DNA from: an uncultured Eubacteriaceae bacterium
GTDB lineage: Bacteria; Bacillota; Clostridia; Eubacteriales; Eubacteriaceae
Reading direction: 5' to 3'
NCBI GenBank assembly: GCA_947625175.1
Contig: CANQNI010000002.1
Span: 1-20,319 of the forward strand
DNA length: 20,319 nucleotides
Below are positions 13,509 to 20,092 of this stretch, piece after piece. The notes beneath the pieces were generated by a model. The model saw only the letters and a list, made by a program, of their open reading frames with translations. It did no database searches and was not told the origin of the DNA. The position numbers and the translations under genes were made by a program. How positions within the stretch are numbered: the first letter of the stretch is position 1; every line of letters begins with the position of its first letter.

Positions 13509-14912
13509 CTACCCAAGATTACTATCTCCAGGATAACGTAATGGCACTAGTAAATCGTCATTTTGTCTACAGCTAAAGCGGAGCAGTTCATTTAAGTCCT
13601 CAATTAAAGGAGCCTTAAAGGGTATCGGCCTGTCAGAGTCGATTCCATCAAAATAGATATAGCCCTCGCCAGGTCGCCTTGACTTATAGGACATACCCTC
13701 ATTACTTCCAAAAACCATACGATAGCCATCATCTGACATATTGCCTAAAACGGCTCGAAGTCCTAGCTGATCTCTAATATTAGTCGGAATAGTATCAGCA
13801 TCTGGCTTTTGAGTCGAGAGTATTACAAATACACCGGCTTGTCTTCCCTGGAAGATGATCTGTTTTAAATTATCGACCACCTCAGACTTTACCTTTTTAT
13901 CGCAGGAAGCTAAATAACCGCCAAATTCATCTATTAAAAGGATAATGGGTTTATACCCCAGATCTTTATAGCTAAAGCCAATATCTCTGTGGGTATTAGC
14001 TATCTCTTCGTAGCGCTCTAACATGGCTTCTTTTACCAGTCTGATATTTTTTGCAATACCACCTGTCGAGTATTCAAGAAAGACATTTCTTCCTAAAAAA
14101 TAATTTTCGGCCATTGTGAGATCTGATCTTTTCGGATCACAGATGTAGAGAGTATAGTCCTTTTTAATAAAATAGGCGATCAGATAGAAGATAAAATAAG
14201 TCTTTCCGCCACCGGTATTTCCGGCAATAAGACCATGAGGAGATTTATCTATCTTCCAGGTAAGTCCCGTATCAATTGGAATCTCTCCTTCTTTTACTCT
14301 GCTTCCAACAACAGGAGCTACAAGTCTTCCGCCATTTCCCATATATTTCAAGGTGTAGACAACGCTGTCAACCTGGTCTCTCTTTGATATGAGTTCCATA
14401 GCAAAGCGGTCCTCTAGAGCCCGGTCGAGTTCTCTTATTTTATCAACCAGACCGGTACCATACGTGTAGGCTGTAATTTCAAGACCATTCGGTAAAATTT
14501 TATATTCAAATCTCGCTGATCCTTCAAACTTTCCCTCATCTTTCCTCGATAGATCCTGGCTTAAGAGAATATTCCCTAAATAGTCAATTATTTCCTTTTC
14601 CCGTACCGTAACATGAAAGAGACGCTCTTTGAGTTTATCCCTGAAGCGAAAGGCTAAGAGACATGGTAGAGCTATAAAAGAAACTATAAAGAGAATTTTC
14701 ATAGGACCAGAGATATCAAAAAAGGCGTTAGGCTTCTCCCTCATTCCAAAAATGGATAGAATAAGAGTTAATGAAAATATCAGAGTCAGTTTTAATATGG
14801 TGGACTCTAGGTAGAGATCCTTTTCCTTTAAGAAAACCACATAATGGTTATCTTCGAGTTTCTCCCAGGTAACTTCCTTTTTAGTCTGACCTTTCATCCT
14901 AAAGCGCTCCAT
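13509..14912 (-). CDS. TcpA/FtsK-SpoIIIE-type DNA translocase (coupling protein)
   Basis: 467 residues. Two membrane segments near 38-55 and 72-89, a linker domain, then an FtsK-type ATPase: LIAGNTGGGKTYF (Walker A, 231-238), TLYICDPKRSDL, PIILLIDEFGG (Walker B, 325-330) and IFQGRQAGVFVILSTQKPDA, the typical sensor region. There is no C-terminal winged-helix gamma domain, so it is not cell-division FtsK; it fits TcpA-like coupling proteins or Tra translocases of Gram-positive mobile elements, pumping DNA at the membrane. The frame overlaps the upstream gene by 14 bases. ATG 14912 is listed, but ATG 14897 (MKGQTKKEV) is better placed behind GGAG. Product should act with the HUH initiator encoded 37 bases downstream. 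Confidence 0.85.
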   Translation of the reverse strand: MERFRMKGQTKKEVTWEKLEDNHYVVFLKEKDLYLESTILKLTLIFSLTLILSIFGMREKPNAFFDISGPMKILFIVSFIALPCLLAFRFRDKLKERLFHVTVREKEIIDYLGNILLSQDLSRKDEGKFEGSARFEYKILPNGLEITAYTYGTGLVDKIRELDRALEDRFAMELISKRDQVDSVVYTLKYMGNGGRLVAPVVGSRVKEGEIPIDTGLTWKIDKSPHGLIAGNTGGGKTYFIFYLIAYFIKKDYTLYICDPKRSDLTMAENYFLGRNVFLEYSTGGIAKNIRLVKEAMLERYEEIANTHRDIGFSYKDLGYKPIILLIDEFGGYLASCDKKVKSEVVDNLKQIIFQGRQAGVFVILSTQKPDADTIPTNIRDQLGLRAVLGNMSDDGYRMVFGSNEGMSYKSRRPGEGYIYFDGIDSDRPIPFKAPLIEDLNELLRFSCRQNDDLLVPLRYPGDSNLG

Positions 14913-15513
14913 GAGTCATTGTAAATTTGGCCCAAAAGTTTTTTCCGTCTTCGAAAGGTTGAGTAGAGATACAAAAGCTTCCGCCAAATTTATATTCAAG
15001 ATCTCCATTAAAATCATCTATGACTCTGAAAAAATCAAATCCAGAAGACGTAGTAGCCATCGTTACTTCTAATAGACCATTTGAACAAAAGTGGACAAGA
15101 TAGAAAGCTGGACTTTTTATACCTCTTTCTGTATTTTCAAGTGCGCCGCATTCCAGAGCAATTAAAGTAATCTTTCTAAATGCTTCATAATATTTTTTAG
15201 GAACACCCGTCAGAATTCTTTTAAAACTCCCCCAAGAAGTGTAGAGTAAAATATAAGTAGAGATTAAGATCCCTAATATGGAAACAGCTACTATAATCCA
15301 CGAAGACTTATAGTATTGAATAAATACAGCTACAGCCAGAATGAGGCCAATCACCATAAAGCATTGGATGTATGATTTGTATTTCTCTAAAGGACTGTTG
15401 ATATCCTTTATTTTTACAATAAAATGCTCATTATTAATCTTCTTCCAGACAGTCCGTCCGGTTAATACCGCACTATTTGCTCTTATTAGGGCCTCCTTTG
15501 AGTAATACAGCAC
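14899..15513 (-). CDS. Membrane protein resembling the N-terminal half of the coupling ATPase
   Basis: 204 residues with two membrane segments (about 49-66 and 71-91). It resembles residues 1-190 of the neighbouring TcpA/FtsK protein: VWKKINNEHFIVKI here versus TWEKLEDNHYVVFL there; and SNGLLEVTMATTSSGFDFF (144-162) versus PNGLEITAYTYGTGLVDKI, at nearly the same spacing. It lacks the ATPase. I infer an internal duplication that gave a membrane partner of the translocase. Start codon is doubtful: GTG 15513 has no Shine-Dalgarno, while AAAGGAGG at about 15496-15503 is followed by in-frame ATA only. It overlaps both neighbours, so translation is probably coupled. Confidence 0.65.
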   Translation of the reverse strand: MLYYSKEALIRANSAVLTGRTVWKKINNEHFIVKIKDINSPLEKYKSYIQCFMVIGLILAVAVFIQYYKSSWIIVAVSILGILISTYILLYTSWGSFKRILTGVPKKYYEAFRKITLIALECGALENTERGIKSPAFYLVHFCSNGLLEVTMATTSSGFDFFRVIDDFNGDLEYKFGGSFCISTQPFEDGKNFWAKFTMTHGAL

Positions 15514-15835
15514 TGTCGGCTGTAGCTTTTACACCTACTGTACTATTCATAAAGTAGAAATGGGCGATAAGGTTTTTGAATATGACATTAATAACTTCCG
15601 GACTTTCAAGAACGGAATCATCGATTTCCTGGTCTCCATCAACACGAACCCTTATTTTTTCATAAGCTTGGGCCGGAAGAGCAACTTCGTAGGTCGTACC
15701 TACTCTTTCTTCTGTTCTTACACCGTCAATATAGCGGTAGGTGGGACGAATCCCTGTAAGAATGTATTGTTTTCCGAAATCATTAATATCTAATCTTATT
15801 TGATTTGGATTAAGTATTTTAAATACTCCTTTCAT
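15473..15835 (-). CDS. Small protein at the head of the transfer operon
   Basis: 120 residues beginning MKGVFKILNPNQIRLDIND, with a beta-rich pattern (QYILTGIRPTYRYIDGVRTE, TTYEVALPAQAYEKIRVRV) and no membrane segment. I do not recognise the family with certainty. Its position, first of four genes ahead of a TcpA-like ATPase and an HUH protein, matches the small orf22/orf23 proteins of Tn916-type elements. ATG 15835 has no Shine-Dalgarno upstream; AAAGGAG lies inside codons 2-4 and is followed eight bases later by an in-frame ATA. Its 3' end overlaps the next gene by 41 bases. Confidence 0.6.
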   Translation of the reverse strand: MKGVFKILNPNQIRLDINDFGKQYILTGIRPTYRYIDGVRTEERVGTTYEVALPAQAYEKIRVRVDGDQEIDDSVLESPEVINVIFKNLIAHFYFMNSTVGVKATADSAVLLKGGPNKSK

Positions 15836-16350
15836 AAAAATTTGAAAACTAGATTACCGTAAACTGTCGTTTTCGCCGGTTAAAGAATAATAGAGCCTTA
15901 ACAGTAGAAGATAAACTTTAATCGGCTTATCATAAAGAGAATTTTATTCGCTAATTCCCTTCTATTTTAGTATACACAGTTTCGTATATACGAATCAAGA
16001 ATAATTTTCTATTTATAAGTAATTCACTTAGATTTCTATGGATTTTATTTAGAAAATAAGTTATAATATTACTTTTAATGCGTTAATATCTTATTTTTTA
16101 AAATCTTAATGAAGAAAATTTAACACTTTAATTATGTTTAAAGTTGGACATTAAATAGAGAGAAAGGAATATTGGCTATAATAATTCTAAAAACATATCG
16201 AGACGTAAATTTCAGACCATCTAGGGTCCTTTTTTAATGTAAAAAGAGGTTTAAGGATAAAAATAAGGTTTTATCCCAGTCAGATATATTCGCTAAAGAA
16301 GTTTTCTAGAGGAAATAATAAAAATTAACGAGTTAGGATTAAGCTATAAA
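15836..16350. promoter_or_regulatory. Noncoding region upstream of the transfer operon with operator-like palindrome
   Basis: No gene above about 22 codons is visible. It holds a perfect 14-base palindrome TTCGTATATACGAA (15981-15994) and a GTATAC (15970-15975) about 145 bases before the transfer operon, possible operators. At 16178 a TATAAT follows AAAGGA, and a weak hairpin GACC/GGTC followed by six T lies at about 16217-16236, so a short plus-strand RNA is possible. Confidence 0.4.
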
Positions 16351-16388
16351 GCCTATAGCAGTAAAAGATGCTATAGGCGCATTTTTCC
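16351..16388 (+). terminator. Plus-strand terminator with no obvious gene
   Basis: GCCTATAGC (16351-16359), a 10-base loop, GCTATAGGC (16370-16378), then GCATTTTTCC. The strength suggests that a real plus-strand transcript ends here, yet no plus-strand gene lies upstream in the preceding 500 bases. Confidence 0.6.
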
Positions 16389-16479
16389 TTTAACATATGT
16401 TTTGATTTCACAGGAACTACATCTGAAATAGCCCCTCTGTAATCAGTATAATTGAAAATTTTACTTTAGAAATAAATTT

Positions 16480-16591
16480 ATTTTCATGAAAATTCAAAAG
16501 TAAATAAATAATTTCTTTAGAATTCTTAAGAAATAGCTAAACTATATTTAATATTTATCTACTTTAATTTTATAATTTCCTATGAAATTAT
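16480..16591. repeat. Palindrome cluster behind the par genes
   Basis: ATTTTCATGAAAAT (16480-16493, perfect), a 24-base imperfect palindrome (16511-16534, ATTTCTT...AAGAAAT around AGAATTCT), and ATAATTTC-CTAT-GAAATTAT (16572-16591), which overlaps the stop codon of the HTH gene. They resemble the sites upstream of parA and at 8039-8118. Candidate centromere (parS-like) sites. Confidence 0.6.
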
Positions 16592-16983
16592 TTTATTTCT
16601 TCTAAAATTCTTTGAATTTCGTTACTACTAAAAAACCACTTTCCTTTTTTCTTCTCACCGTGGATAATCCCCTTCTTTAACCAGTTGGTAATTGTTCTAG
16701 GATCGACATTCAGATAATAGGCAGTTTCATTTAAATCAAGATTCTCCTGTTGTTTTAATTCTATAACAGAAGGCTTCTTTTTCGCTTTCCTCATTTCCTT
16801 TAAAGCAAAATTCTGATACTTAGGAGTGAGCTCATTAAAAAGATTAATAATTTCTATAATTAATTGGGTTTGATGAAGTTCATCAATGTCCTCATTCGAA
16901 GCCTTAGTAATTATGGCTTCGGAGGCTGTTATTTTCTTTTTAGGACTAAGTGCCTCTAATTGACTTTTATATTTTTTACTCAT
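16588..16983 (-). CDS. HTH protein partnered with ParA (likely centromere-binding protein)
   Basis: 131 residues. The N-terminal 75 are helical and charged without a ParB-type fold; the C-terminal 55 form a MerR/excisionase-like helix-turn-helix: LDLNETAYYLNVDPRTITNW then LKKGIIHGEKKKGKWFFSSNE. ATG 16983 overlaps the end of parA by 8 bases, as ParB-type partners do, so it should bind DNA near the locus and stimulate ParA. There is no ParB, ParR or ordinary ribbon-helix-helix gene next to parA, which makes this the natural candidate. The DNA it binds is probably the palindrome family on both sides of the operon. The partner role is inferred from order. Confidence 0.65.
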   Translation of the reverse strand: MSKKYKSQLEALSPKKKITASEAIITKASNEDIDELHQTQLIIEIINLFNELTPKYQNFALKEMRKAKKKPSVIELKQQENLDLNETAYYLNVDPRTITNWLKKGIIHGEKKKGKWFFSSNEIQRILEEIK

Positions 16984-17737
16984 TTTCTAAACCTTCCAAA
17001 AAGTCATCGACTAAAACCTGATAATCTTCCGAAACTTTTGCTCTTTTGTCATATTCAAAAACAGGTTTATTAGCAACCTGAGACTCCTTTATAATAGTCG
17101 ACTCACGTATTGGTGTTTTATAGACTTTAGTTGAGAGTGTCTTATCAGCTATCTTTTCAATCATTTCTCTAATATCTTTTGCCAGATTAGTCCTCTGGTT
17201 ATAACGAGTAATGAGAACTCCATCAATTTTAAGATTGGAATTAGTATAGTTTCTGACAGTATCAATGGTTTCTGAAATACTTTGAAGAGCCTGACAGGAA
17301 AGAAAATCAGCTTGAACTGGTATTAAAACTCTATCCGCTGCTGTTAGAGCATTTATGGTAAGTACTCCTAAGGACGGAGAGGTATCAATTAAAATAAAGT
17401 CGTACTCGTCTTTAATTTTTTCTATGGATTCTTTTAACTTGTATTCTCTTCCAAGACTATTTAACTGTTCTTCAGCTACTGATAAAAAAGAAGAAGCAGG
17501 TATTAAGTCTAGACCTTCAAGATTAATAATGAGGGATTTTGGATTTTTATCCTGAGTAATTAAGTTTGAAGAATTAAAATCCTCTTCTTCTACGCCACAA
17601 ATCATACTCAAGTTATGTTGAGGATCTAAATCTATTAGAAGTACTTTGTATCCCTTATCAGAGAGACCAAAGCCGAGATTTGCTGCTGTAGTAGTTTTAG
17701 CTACTCCACCTTTTTCATTAGAAATAGTAATAATCAT
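16976..17737 (-). CDS. parA: ParA-family partition ATPase
   Basis: 253 residues starting MIITISNEKGGVAKTTTAAN, the deviant Walker A (KGGxxKT) of ParA/Soj proteins; motif A' DLDPQHNLS, Walker B FILIDTSPSLGVLTINAL, then the usual PVQADFLSCQAL and VLITRYNQRTNLAKDI. There is no N-terminal DNA-binding domain, so it is the short Soj/type Ib-like form. It drives segregation of the element by ATP-dependent binding to nucleoid DNA. The Shine-Dalgarno is weak (CTAAGAAA); the palindrome TTCCTAGGAA lies 15 bases upstream and could be an operator. Confidence 0.92.
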   Translation of the reverse strand: MIITISNEKGGVAKTTTAANLGFGLSDKGYKVLLIDLDPQHNLSMICGVEEEDFNSSNLITQDKNPKSLIINLEGLDLIPASSFLSVAEEQLNSLGREYKLKESIEKIKDEYDFILIDTSPSLGVLTINALTAADRVLIPVQADFLSCQALQSISETIDTVRNYTNSNLKIDGVLITRYNQRTNLAKDIREMIEKIADKTLSTKVYKTPIRESTIIKESQVANKPVFEYDKRAKVSEDYQVLVDDFLEGLENE

Positions 17738-17751
17738 ATTTTTCTTAGAAA

Positions 17752-17835
17752 TTCCTAGGAAATTAGTTAAAATTCACTTATTATTATGAGATTAATAAAC
17801 TAATTTCTTAAGAAATCTGAGTTTTTCTTATTATA
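17752..17835 (-). promoter_or_regulatory. parA promoter region with two palindromes
   Basis: TATAAT on the minus strand at 17835-17830; then ATTTCTTAAGAAAT (17803-17816, perfect 14-base palindrome) and TTCCTAGGAA (17752-17761), both between promoter and gene. TTTCCTAGGAA differs in one base from the TTTCATAGGAA core found at 8048-8118 and 16572-16591. Likely autoregulatory and perhaps centromere sites. Confidence 0.5.
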
Positions 17836-17985
17836 CTATAAATTAAAATGAAGAGATCAAACTTATGAAAAGCGTCTATAAAACTTACTACATTAGGATT
17901 AGATAACCGATTAGGTAAGAGAGTTTATAAATGATTATCGACTTTGTTATAAAGACATTAGAATGCCTTCTCTAAAGGAAACGGA

Positions 17986-18014
17986 AGAAAGGCTCCACAG
18001 TGTGGAGCCTTTCT
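17986..18014. terminator. Bidirectional terminator, copy 1, at the 3' end of the DUF1016 gene
   Basis: A perfect palindrome with 14-base arms (AGAAAGGCTCCACA, one central G, exact complement), touching the TAG of the DUF1016 gene at 18015. The GGCTCCAC/GTGGAGCC core with AAA/TTT flanks is terminator-like on both strands. A 31-base identical copy lies at 19121-19151. Confidence 0.65.
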
Positions 18015-19052
18015 CTAACTATCCTCATTTTCAAGAGCGAATAATTCTCTTGAAGCTTGAATTCTTTCTTTGAGCTTTTTTTCTAAAGCTTTCATGTCCG
18101 GAATTTCAAGAAGATAACTGGCCGCTCTAAGATTTTCTTTATTGAGTTCCAGAAGTTCAAAATAATCTTTTTTAATATCGGTACAAAGAATAAGGCCAAT
18201 AGGTGGATTTTCTCCTTCCTGTTTTTCATATTTTTCAAGCCAGTTTAAATAAAGCTCCATCTGACCCTTATCCTGAGCTTTAAAAGGACGAGTTTTTAAA
18301 TCAATAGCTACTAAGCATTTTAGTTTGCGGTGATAAAATAATAAATCAATAAAGTAATCATCTTCATCTATCTGAATCCGGTATTGTCTGGCAATAAAAG
18401 AAAAATCTGTTCCAAATTCTTTAATCGTATTTTCAATATCGTTAATTAAGGCCTTTTCTAAATCTTTTTCAAGATAATCAGGTTTTAAATTTAGAAAATC
18501 TAGGATATAAGGATCCTTAAAGGCTAAATCAGGAGATAAAATATGGATTTTCCTGAATTGCTCAAGTTCCTTTTTTACTATTGGTTCAGGATTCTGACTT
18601 ATAAGAGTTCGTTCATAAAGAAGACTATTTTTTTGCTTTTGAAGCTCTCGAACACTCCAGCGATTATTTTGAGCCATTAGAATAAAAAATTCACGTTTTA
18701 AAGGCTCTTTGATATACATAATCTCACGAATAACAGACCAGCTCAGAGAGGTTATCATTTCTTTAAGATATTCATAATCTTTAAAGGTTCGATAAAAGTA
18801 ACTAAAGCTTCTAAGTTGTTTAACGCTCCAGCCACGTCCAAATTCCTGAGTTAACTGCTTTGATAGAATTTCCAGTTTTTTCTTTCCATAATCTTCCTTA
18901 TTATCAGTAAGAATCCGTTCATTAATTAAACGGCCAATATTAAAATATAGCCATGACATCTCGGAATTAATATATTGATAAGTCCTATTTTTGCTCTCGG
19001 TTATCAGTTCTTTAATCTCTTCAAATAGATTCAGATCCAAATCATTTTCCAT
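18015..19052 (-). CDS. DUF1016/YhcG-family PD-(D/E)XK nuclease
   Basis: 345 residues, full length for the family. The N-terminal DUF1016_N part holds YFNIGRLINERILT, YGKKKLEILSKQLTQEFGRG and WSVKQLRSFSYFYRTF; the C-terminal nuclease has FIARQYRIQIDEDDYFIDLL with D236, then LVAIDLKTRPFKAQDKGQME. The usual ELK is IDLK here (D251, K253), a conservative E-to-D change in the catalytic triad that could lower or alter activity. The tail is charged. Members are common next to restriction and other defence genes and on mobile elements; the biochemical target is not firmly known. ATG 19052 has no strong Shine-Dalgarno; a TATAAA-like box (GATAAAAT) lies about 15 bases upstream. It is a stand-alone gene between two identical terminators. 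Confidence 0.85.
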   Translation of the reverse strand: MENDLDLNLFEEIKELITESKNRTYQYINSEMSWLYFNIGRLINERILTDNKEDYGKKKLEILSKQLTQEFGRGWSVKQLRSFSYFYRTFKDYEYLKEMITSLSWSVIREIMYIKEPLKREFFILMAQNNRWSVRELQKQKNSLLYERTLISQNPEPIVKKELEQFRKIHILSPDLAFKDPYILDFLNLKPDYLEKDLEKALINDIENTIKEFGTDFSFIARQYRIQIDEDDYFIDLLFYHRKLKCLVAIDLKTRPFKAQDKGQMELYLNWLEKYEKQEGENPPIGLILCTDIKKDYFELLELNKENLRAASYLLEIPDMKALEKKLKERIQASRELFALENEDS

Positions 19053-19116
19053 AGTTTCATTTTATCAGAGAGATAATCCAGCTTAAATTTAAGATTTTTA
19101 GGTGCTGACGGAGGAA

Positions 19117-19149
19117 AGAGAAAGGCTCCACAGTGTGGAGCCTTTCTCT
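19117..19149. terminator. Bidirectional terminator, copy 2, upstream of the DUF1016 gene
   Basis: A perfect palindrome of 16-base arms around one G, containing the same AGAAAGGCTCCACA arm as copy 1 and the same following CTAA. It lies 65 bases upstream of the DUF1016 start and before the plus-strand gene at 19241, so it may insulate the two. Confidence 0.65.
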
Positions 19150-19240
19150 AATAGGCCGATCAAATTTAAATTGAACGCGAATAAATTGACTTTTATTCTC
19201 ATTGAAAATCTGGTAGATTTTCTTAAAAAAAGAGAGAAAA

Positions 19241-19492
19241 ATGATCCTGGGATTAAGAACAGAAGAAGATCTAAAATTAACGAAGGCCTTTAAATTGGTT
19301 CAAAAAGAAGCAGCCAAAGAAGGTAAAGTATTCTTCTTAAAAACAATCGAAGATATAGAACCAAGTAATGATAATCTTTGGCCTGAAAGTATGTGGGGAT
19401 GGCTTATTCCAAAAGAAATGGCTTCAACTTTTAATAAAATTTACCTGGATGAAGAAGGTTTTCGCTGGCTTAACTCTTATGATATAAACTGA
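19241..19492 (+). CDS. Small protein of unknown function
   Basis: 83 residues, soluble and acidic at both ends: LRTEEDLKLTKAFKLVQKEA, FFLKTIEDIEPSNDNLWPES, WGWLIPKEMASTFNKIYLDE. ATG 19241 has AAAGAGAG nine bases upstream. The tidy composition and ribosome-binding site argue for a real gene. I do not recognise the family. It begins a plus-strand group with the small gene at 19553. Confidence 0.55.
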   Translation: MILGLRTEEDLKLTKAFKLVQKEAAKEGKVFFLKTIEDIEPSNDNLWPESMWGWLIPKEMASTFNKIYLDEEGFRWLNSYDIN

Positions 19493-19502
19493 TGGGATTA
19501 TT

Positions 19503-19556
19503 ATGAAAGAGCCAGGCGGGAAGAAACTAAAAATGGATTTGAGTATAAATTTATGA
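19503..19556 (+). CDS. Possible 17-residue coupling ORF
   Basis: ATG 19503 to TGA 19556, MKEPGGKKLKMDLSINL, starts 11 bases after the previous stop and ends in ATGA overlapping the start of the next gene (19553). The gene at 19553 has no Shine-Dalgarno of its own, so this ORF may serve translational coupling. Weak evidence. Confidence 0.25.
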   Translation: MKEPGGKKLKMDLSINL

Positions 19557-19813
19557 ATATTCCGAAAGATTTTAGAGGTTTAAGACTTACTGAAGAGGAA
19601 GAAAAAAAATATATAGCACTGAGTGAATATTTTGATAAGGAGATAATCGTAGAGCTTATTAACGGCAAAGCCATGCAGGGAAGGTTAACTGATATAGAAA
19701 ATCCCTATGATGTGGCACCCGAATATCCTATGTTTATAATCGAAGAAACACCTGATTCAAAATACCTTGTTGGAATATATTTAAACGAAATTAAAGAATT
19801 TAAATTAGCTTAA
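19553..19813 (+). CDS. Small protein, possibly Sm-like fold
   Basis: 86 residues. Residues 29-84 (EIIVELINGKAMQGRLTDIE, PMFIIEETPDSKYLVGIYLN, EIKEFKLA) have the alternating strand pattern and the NGxxxxGxL turn that occurs in Sm-like or related small beta-barrels, but no family match can be claimed. ATG 19553 overlaps the stop of a 17-codon ORF; no Shine-Dalgarno. Function unknown. Confidence 0.5.
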   Translation: MNIPKDFRGLRLTEEEEKKYIALSEYFDKEIIVELINGKAMQGRLTDIENPYDVAPEYPMFIIEETPDSKYLVGIYLNEIKEFKLA

Positions 19814-19896
19814 ATTATAATAATAAACTCTGGAATTAAAAGAAAACGGCTATCAATTTACTGATTGTCAGGGTGTCCTATCTTGAAATAAATGGC

Positions 19897-19943
19897 AAAA
19901 AAAAACAGTGCTGAAAACTTTTGCTTCCAGCACTGTGTTATTT
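19897..19943. terminator. Bidirectional terminator between convergent genes
   Basis: ACAGTGCTG (19905-19913) and CAGCACTGT (19928-19936) with a 14-base loop. Nine A precede it (T-run on the minus strand) and GTTATTTTC follows on the plus strand. It should end the minus gene from 20093 upwards and the plus genes to its left. Confidence 0.72.
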
Positions 19944-19985
19944 TCATTTAAGCTATTTATTTTTCGACGATCAGAATTCCCATAG

Positions 19986-20087
19986 CTAGGAATTCATCTG
20001 CTCCTCATATCCACCAGTAAATTCTTTAATCCGCCGCTGGTGGTCAACTTGTTTTAATATGGCATGAATTATATCACTTTTTAGGAA
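19986..20087 (-). pseudogene. Short coding-like fragment
   Basis: A minus frame without a start reads FLKSDIIHAILKQVDHQRRI and KEFTGGYEEQMNS, ending TAG 19986. It lies just past the stop of the minus gene at 20093 but in another frame, so it may be a leftover of that gene or its former neighbour. Two inverted repeats overlap it: GAATTCC/GGAATTC (19974-19995) and CCACCAG/CTGGTGG (about 20010-20042). Confidence 0.3.
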
Positions 20088-20092
20088 TTAAA

